Source: Solen grandis (Eukaryota > Mollusca > Bivalvia > Adapedonta > Solenidae). From it: DNA of 64,000 bases. Under the pieces are notes generated by a model. The model did no database searches. It had not been told where the DNA came from and saw only the letters and a program-made list of their open reading frames with translations. Below are positions 59,081 through 64,000 of this stretch, in pieces (the stretch's first letter is position 1; every line of letters begins with the position of its first letter). The stretch is from assembly GCA_021229015.1 (NCBI GenBank), contig CM037780.1, positions 61,090,961-61,154,960 on the forward strand, given 5' to 3'. The position numbers were made by a program, and so were the translations under genes.

Positions 59081-60045
59081 AGCCAACATACACAAGGCAC
59101 AACAAGCACCACAAAAGGAAGAGGCAGTCTAGCAGCCAGGTCCACTAGGTAACAACATTAATGACTCTACACCTTCCATGTCTAACTATCCTTAAATATC
59201 AAATGAAATTATCTTTGGCAGTCAACAAATTAATGTGCCCAAAATACAATCTGCCCATAGAAATAAAATGGTAAGTGTAAATAGCTATAATATTTGATCA
59301 AGTACTTATTATTTTAGTAACTTGATGGGATCAACTGATCAGTTAAAGAAGGTGAAAATAGCCAAATCAATCATATGAATTTCCAGTAAGACAGCATAAA
59401 GTAAGATCAGTCTGCAATTCACTTGCAGGCTGATCAGATTCTACACTGTTGGCTACTCATCAATACAATACAGATGAGGTAACCTGCAAAATATATTTAT
59501 AGTAAAAACCCTTTCAGTTTTTTTACATTGTCTATGGTACATACAAAGATGTACAACAAAGGGCACCTATTTCAGTGAGAAAGGGTATATTCAAAACTAA
59601 AAAACTGCACACCTAGCTGGCCCCATGTTCTCGAAAAACTTGAGTACAATCTCAGCCTTATATTCAAATATCTGGTCAAATTTGAGTTGAAGCCTACAGA
59701 GTATGATATTTGAGTGGTGTTCTGGCAAAAAAAAAAATCTCAATCAGAAATCATTGTAAAGCTTGAGTTTGCGTAATACTGAGTGTTCTCAAACACTGTC
59801 TCAAGTATTACTGAGTATGACATTTGACTTAGCTGAGAATGTGCTGTTGTGACCAACATTGATGAAACTTTGTTGAGCATGATATTCATATTTAAGTTTG
59901 AGTGAATATGGGAATGATTTTCAAAATGTTTGAGAACTTGGGGCCTTGCCACATGTTTTGTAAGCCATTTAGCATCTTCAGGAAAATATGATGAGAAAGG
60001 AAGGTTTAGAGCCAACAGGACAAAACTGTTAAAATATACACAGAC
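59081..60045. other. No supported gene; old MITE hairpin
   Basis: At 59393-59455, AGATCAGTCTGCAATTCACT and TTGCAGGCTGATCAGATTCT form an imperfect hairpin related to the TTAA MITE palindrome. Otherwise nothing. Confidence 0.5.
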
Positions 60046-60229
60046 CAAATCAGAGAATGACTCCTGCTTGGCTAGAGGTGCTGGAGAAAGTTTAGGAGGT
60101 TTCTTTCTGGTTGATCCCCGGCGGATATAAATAGTATTGGGAACTGACCGTCCATCGGGCTCCTGAAGGAAAACATGCCTCTTTCCGTGAAATCTAACGA
60201 TGCTCTGCATCCCTTTCATTTCACAAAAT
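60046..60229 (-). CDS. Possible coding exon, unrecognised protein
   Basis: On the minus strand, after CTGAGAAAACAG, a frame FCEMKGMQSIVRFHGKRHVF, then LQEPDGRSVPNTIYIRRG and KKPPKLSPAPLAKQESFSDL looks protein-like. It is basic, has mixed codons and is less AT-rich than the flanks. The acceptor is moderate. The donor candidate (GTCTGT) is poor, and the frame simply runs on to 59740 through sequence that no longer looks coding. It might be a terminal exon with a different end or chance. No domain is recognised. Confidence 0.3.
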
Positions 60230-61056
60230 CTGTTTTCTCAGATCAAAAAAGGCAATCATTTTAATGTTTAACCAGTTTTCTCCATAAGCTAGTTTACAGG
60301 CAATGCAGAAATTGTAGAAACAGAAATTATAATGTCTACAGTAAATTGCAATAACAGCCTTATGTAAGATCTGTAACATCTAATGGCTACACTAAAGGGG
60401 TCAGCCAAATTACCTCTGACCTCTACCACCCAGCTACCGGGTCACAGCCATGCTTTATTTAAATAGGAATTGCACCCATGCATTTTTCACCGTTCAACAG
60501 GTTTCTCATACAGCCTAAAATACTGAGCAGCAAATCTTTTTTGCAGCCATTTAAAGCAGCTAGGTAATGACTTTTGACCAGTTAGATATTGTAATTCTGA
60601 CCAAAATTCTAATATAAGAATGACCCCCATCCACTTAAATGACTTTCAGAAAAAATTCTAATTGACCTCTTAACCTTTAGAAATGATCATAACAATGTGT
60701 CTCAAATTAGACTGGCCCATCCCTCCATAAAACATTTCTACAGTTTTAACAGATTCAGGCATTACCTCCTTCAAACATAAACCCATTTATGACTATACTA
60801 GTCAAATATTGTTTCCATTGGCCTCCATAAATCCTGACATAAGCTTGACCAACTGGTAGCTGTAGACAAGCAATGTGTAGCTTTGCACAAGTAAGCTCTG
60901 TCATTACAGCTTCCATAGACCAGACCACAAGAGTATAATGGGACAAGATAGGGGAGACAGCCTTAAAACAGTACATGGTCATGGCAAGAGACAGTCTGGA
61001 CACCAAAGCATGACTAGATTTGCAAGTAATGTTGTCCCAAAAATCTGAAGCTGTTA
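60230..61056. other. No supported gene
   Basis: The minus-strand open frame at 60755-61006 has no recognisable family and no splice or start support. Confidence 0.45.
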
Positions 61057-61280
61057 TGTTTGTTTATTTGTTGGGTTTAATACCCTGCCAACAGTATTTC
61101 AGTCATATGGAGACGATGTCTACTTGAAACTGCAGTATCACGCCGTAGACATGTGGCATGATACCACACCCAGCCACATTATCCTGACACCGGACCAACC
61201 AGTCCTGGAGCTACCCTTATATGCTGAGTGCCAAGCAAGGGAGCTATACCAGTACCATTACTTACAACTTTGGTATGTTG
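61057..61280 (-). mobile_element. SINE-like element, minus strand
   Basis: Carries TTTGTTGGGTTTAATACCC at the tail side, then CACGCCGTAGACATGTGGCA, GGACCAACCAGTCCTGGAGC and AGGGAGCTATACCAGTACCA. Same family as 28396-28640 and 58010-58262. The head is lost. Confidence 0.7.
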
Positions 61281-62255
61281 CAATTGGTTAAAGCTATTAA
61301 AAATATTGCTGGTATAGTAGAAGTACTAAATTCAGAGTCTCTGTAAGTGTACTCAAGAAATACATAGTTTGACTTAAATCTTGAGTGGATTTACTAGCAT
61401 GCTATCAACTATACAGTCCTTCTCTAAAGGTCTGAGCAATGTCAGTAAAAGAACTAGGATGGTTTGTCTAGGTCAGAACCATGAAGGCCACCGGGTTTCG
61501 TACATATACTGGTAATCCAGTATGCTACGTGTTCCAACAACTACTGTGTGACAACTATGCATTCTGTCTACACCTACTTGTGACATGCAGTGTTACTTGG
61601 CCAATGTACGAGAGGTAGGGCAAGGTAACTGGGTGTGGGGTGTGGTCATGCATGGGATATCAGGGTCAGGCAAAGGGAGAGATGGTCCTATATGTGTGCA
61701 AATTGACACATGGTCATAATCTATCATTACATATACATGTATATCAATTAGACAAGAGAATAGGACTGATAAAGGAATAGACATCATCTCTGCACATTTT
61801 AGTGTACCTTTTTTGTTGTAAGAATGTTATGGTTTCTTTAGGAGCTTTACTTTCAATTAACTCTAGCTTAGAACACTTAGAAATCCTTCCATTACACAAT
61901 ATGTTTATCACATATCTTTTAAGTACTTAACCCCTACTGTTAATTGATCTACATCTTGACCATCCTACAAACTGACCCTCTTTTTACTGCCCTCATCTTC
62001 TTATTTAAGGCCAGCACCAAAACCAGATGGTCTAGTTCATGCTAGTAAAGAAGTCTGCATAAATATAGAGTACATATGATGTACATGTAAAATTACATAA
62101 TTATGGTTTGTTTTGTTAGATGTAATGAAGGAAAAGTATTTCCTGAAAGCAAGATGTTGTATACTAGAATGATTTGCAAGAAAAATTGCAAAACATATAA
62201 GCATCACAGCAAACCTGATATACACAGTATATCTACATGATACAGTATATCATAC
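61281..62255. other. No supported gene
   Basis: AT-rich. No coding or repeat signal that I can support. Confidence 0.45.
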
Positions 62256-62259
62256 TTAA

Positions 62260-62481
62260 CCCTTTCCCTCATAAGACTCATTTTGAGGTACCACATAAAG
62301 CCTGATCTGCAGAAAACCACAGTTAAACCTTACCAAATTTAATTACAAAATCCTCATTTCCAGACCACTGAGGATCAGCGAACAGCATAAAACCTGATCA
62401 GCCTGCGAGTTACTCGCAGGCTGATCTGGTTTTATGCTGTTCGCATAGGTCTTTTCATGGTTTCCTCTATGAGGGAAAGGG
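62260..62481. mobile_element. TTAA MITE with 61-bp palindrome, copy 2
   Basis: Near-identical to 53303-53537. TTAA at 62256-62259 and 62482-62485, ends CCCTTTCCCTCATA / TATGAGGGAAAGGG, and the same central palindrome. It lacks a 13-bp stretch (GACGCACTCAATA region) of copy 1. Confidence 0.92.
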
Positions 62482-62485
62482 TTAA

Positions 62486-63221
62486 CCTAGAAATACCACT
62501 GAAAGGGATTAATACCCCCACACATCATTTTGGCACAGAATATGTAGCCTTATTTATCAGACAAGGTATTGTTAGCAAATTCTAAGACAAACAGGCACCA
62601 TAACCATGTCAAAAATGTACAGAGTTTACACAAAGTCAACTTCATTTCACTGAGATAAATATATGTGTACCCAACTACCACAGAATGTATAAATCAATTG
62701 AAAAGGGTATTTTAGGTTAATTCTTAGTTGACAAGGGACCATAATTTCAAAATTTATGGATATTACCCAAAGTCAACCTTGGCCTCTAGTTTATTAAGAT
62801 AAAGTTATCTAAATTTGTCCACCCGTTCATAAGTTATTGATTGGACAAAGTCAACACACCAAAAAGCTCACTTCTATATACCCCTTAAAACCCCTTGTTT
62901 TTTTACTGAGGTGTAAACACAGTACTGAAGAGATTGATCTTCACTGTGACACTTTTTCTAAGCAGTTGAGCAAACTATGAACGTACAAGAGTGTCAGTGC
63001 TGCCACAATATACGCCGCCACAAAATATAAAGACCAAGAGGGTCCTTTTAATTATTGCTTTTAACATTTCTGTAAGCATATGCTCATAATGAAGTATATG
63101 AGACTAATTAATTTAGCTGAAAGAGCAGTATATTCACAAATATACTTTTCTCAAAGTGAATCAATCACTAAAGATGATGAAAAGACAGGGGCCTGAGATT
63201 GTGGTTGCCTGGGTAGTATAA
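62486..63221. other. No supported gene
   Basis: AT-rich. Nothing recognised. Confidence 0.45.
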
Positions 63222-64000
63222 AAATCAATGAACCGGAAAATCGCCACTTCATGCACATCTACCCATTATAGAAATGACATTGACCAAGTTTTGAAAAGAT
63301 TCATTCAGAAATGAAGGAGGAGTTGCGTTCACAAGGCTGCAATATCAATCAGCTACAGAGACTAAGTTTCAAGGGACACAAATCTTTTAAAATCAATGGA
63401 CCGGAAAATCGCCACTTCGTGTACATCTACTCATTATAGTTATGACATTGACCAAGTTTTGAAAAGATTCATTCAGAAATGTAGGAGGAGTTGCGTTCAC
63501 AAGGCTGCAGTATCAATCAGCTACAGAGACTAAGTTTCAAGGGACACAAATCTTGTAAAAATCAATGGACCGGAAAACCACTTCATGCACATCTACCCAT
63601 TATAGAAATGACATTGACCAAGTTTTGAAAAGATTCATTCAGAAATGTAGGAGGAGTTGCGTTCACAAGGCTGCAATATCAATCAGCTACAGAGACTAAG
63701 TTTCAAAGGACACAAATCTTGTAAAAATCAATGCTTCATCACATCTACCCATTATAGTAATGACATTGAAAAGTTTTGAAAAGATTCATTCAGAAATGTA
63801 GGAGGAGTTGCGTTCACAAGGTTGCAATATCAATCAGCTACAGAGACTAAGTTTCAAGGGACACAAATCTTGTAAAAATCAATGGACCGGAAAATCGCCA
63901 CTTCATGCACATCTACCCATTATAGTAATGACATTGAACAAGTTTTGAAAAGATTCATTCAGAAATGTAGGAGGAGTTGCGTTCACAAGGCTGCAGTATC
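63222..64000 (+). repeat. 169-bp tandem array running off the right edge
   Basis: The anchor AAAATCAATGGACCGGAAAA recurs near 63221, 63389, 63558, 63724 and 63875. The spacing is about 168-169 where intact and shorter where the unit has deletions (63724-63760). The same family is in the opposite orientation at 21540-21955. The array is incomplete here. Confidence 0.92.

Noticed and set aside
59740..60045. Continuation of the minus-strand frame beyond the possible exon
   Set aside because: Composition changes to Ser/Asn/His-rich chance sequence; probably readthrough into non-coding DNA.

Overview
This window looks like nuclear DNA of a marine invertebrate, most likely a bivalve mollusc. It is AT-rich, has intron-sized gaps between small exons, carries two 100-base assembly gaps (5189-5288, 55289-55388), and is dominated by transposable elements and tandem repeats. 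The lineage call rests on repeat style: elements with GCTCACCTGAG ends, (CCGT)n tracts and 145-320 bp tandem cores; tRNA-headed SINEs; an intronless nicotinic-receptor-like gene; and an ORF with a P2X7-type cysteine-rich domain. It is an inference, since no searches could be run.

Layout. 1-5.2 kb: repeat debris, a likely TIR element (986-2011) and a clean TIR element with 8-bp target duplications (2810-4363) that contains the tail of a LINE. 7.4-11.4 kb: a nearly complete 5'-truncated LINE (endonuclease plus reverse transcriptase) inserted in an 83-bp satellite. 11.8-13.5 kb: a decayed LINE on the minus strand. 13.8-15.4 kb: an element with a 148-bp tandem core. 15.85-17.14 kb: an intronless Cys-loop receptor subunit on the minus strand, broken by several frameshifts. 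17-22 kb: LINE relics and minisatellites.

22-36 kb: a rearranged block. A module of about 1.3 kb is present inverted (22.1-23.6 and 25.3-26.6 kb), and 24226-28665 is duplicated in tandem as 28666-33680 with CCA microhomology at the junction. Part of the unit exists again as an older diverged copy (34.0-34.9 kb). 36.4-38.0 kb: a TTAA-flanked element with TIRs of about 150 bp that carries an ORF resembling the first half of the P2X7 C-terminal ballast domain. 38.5-39.9 kb: another tandem-core element that contains four RFX-type palindromes.

41.0-55.2 kb: probably part of one host gene on the plus strand. There is a first coding exon (41018-41155, phase 0) and an internal exon (55037-55157), separated by about 13.9 kb full of SINEs, a tandem-core element with a 312-bp higher-order repeat, and a TTAA MITE with a 61-bp palindrome. 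The rest of the gene is beyond or inside the gap. 55-64 kb: sparse, with SINEs, MITEs, one weak minus-strand exon candidate and a 169-bp tandem array running off the right edge.

No operon-like organisation exists here. The genes do not form a pathway. The coherent story is transposition, tandem expansion and recent segmental duplication around two or three host gene fragments.
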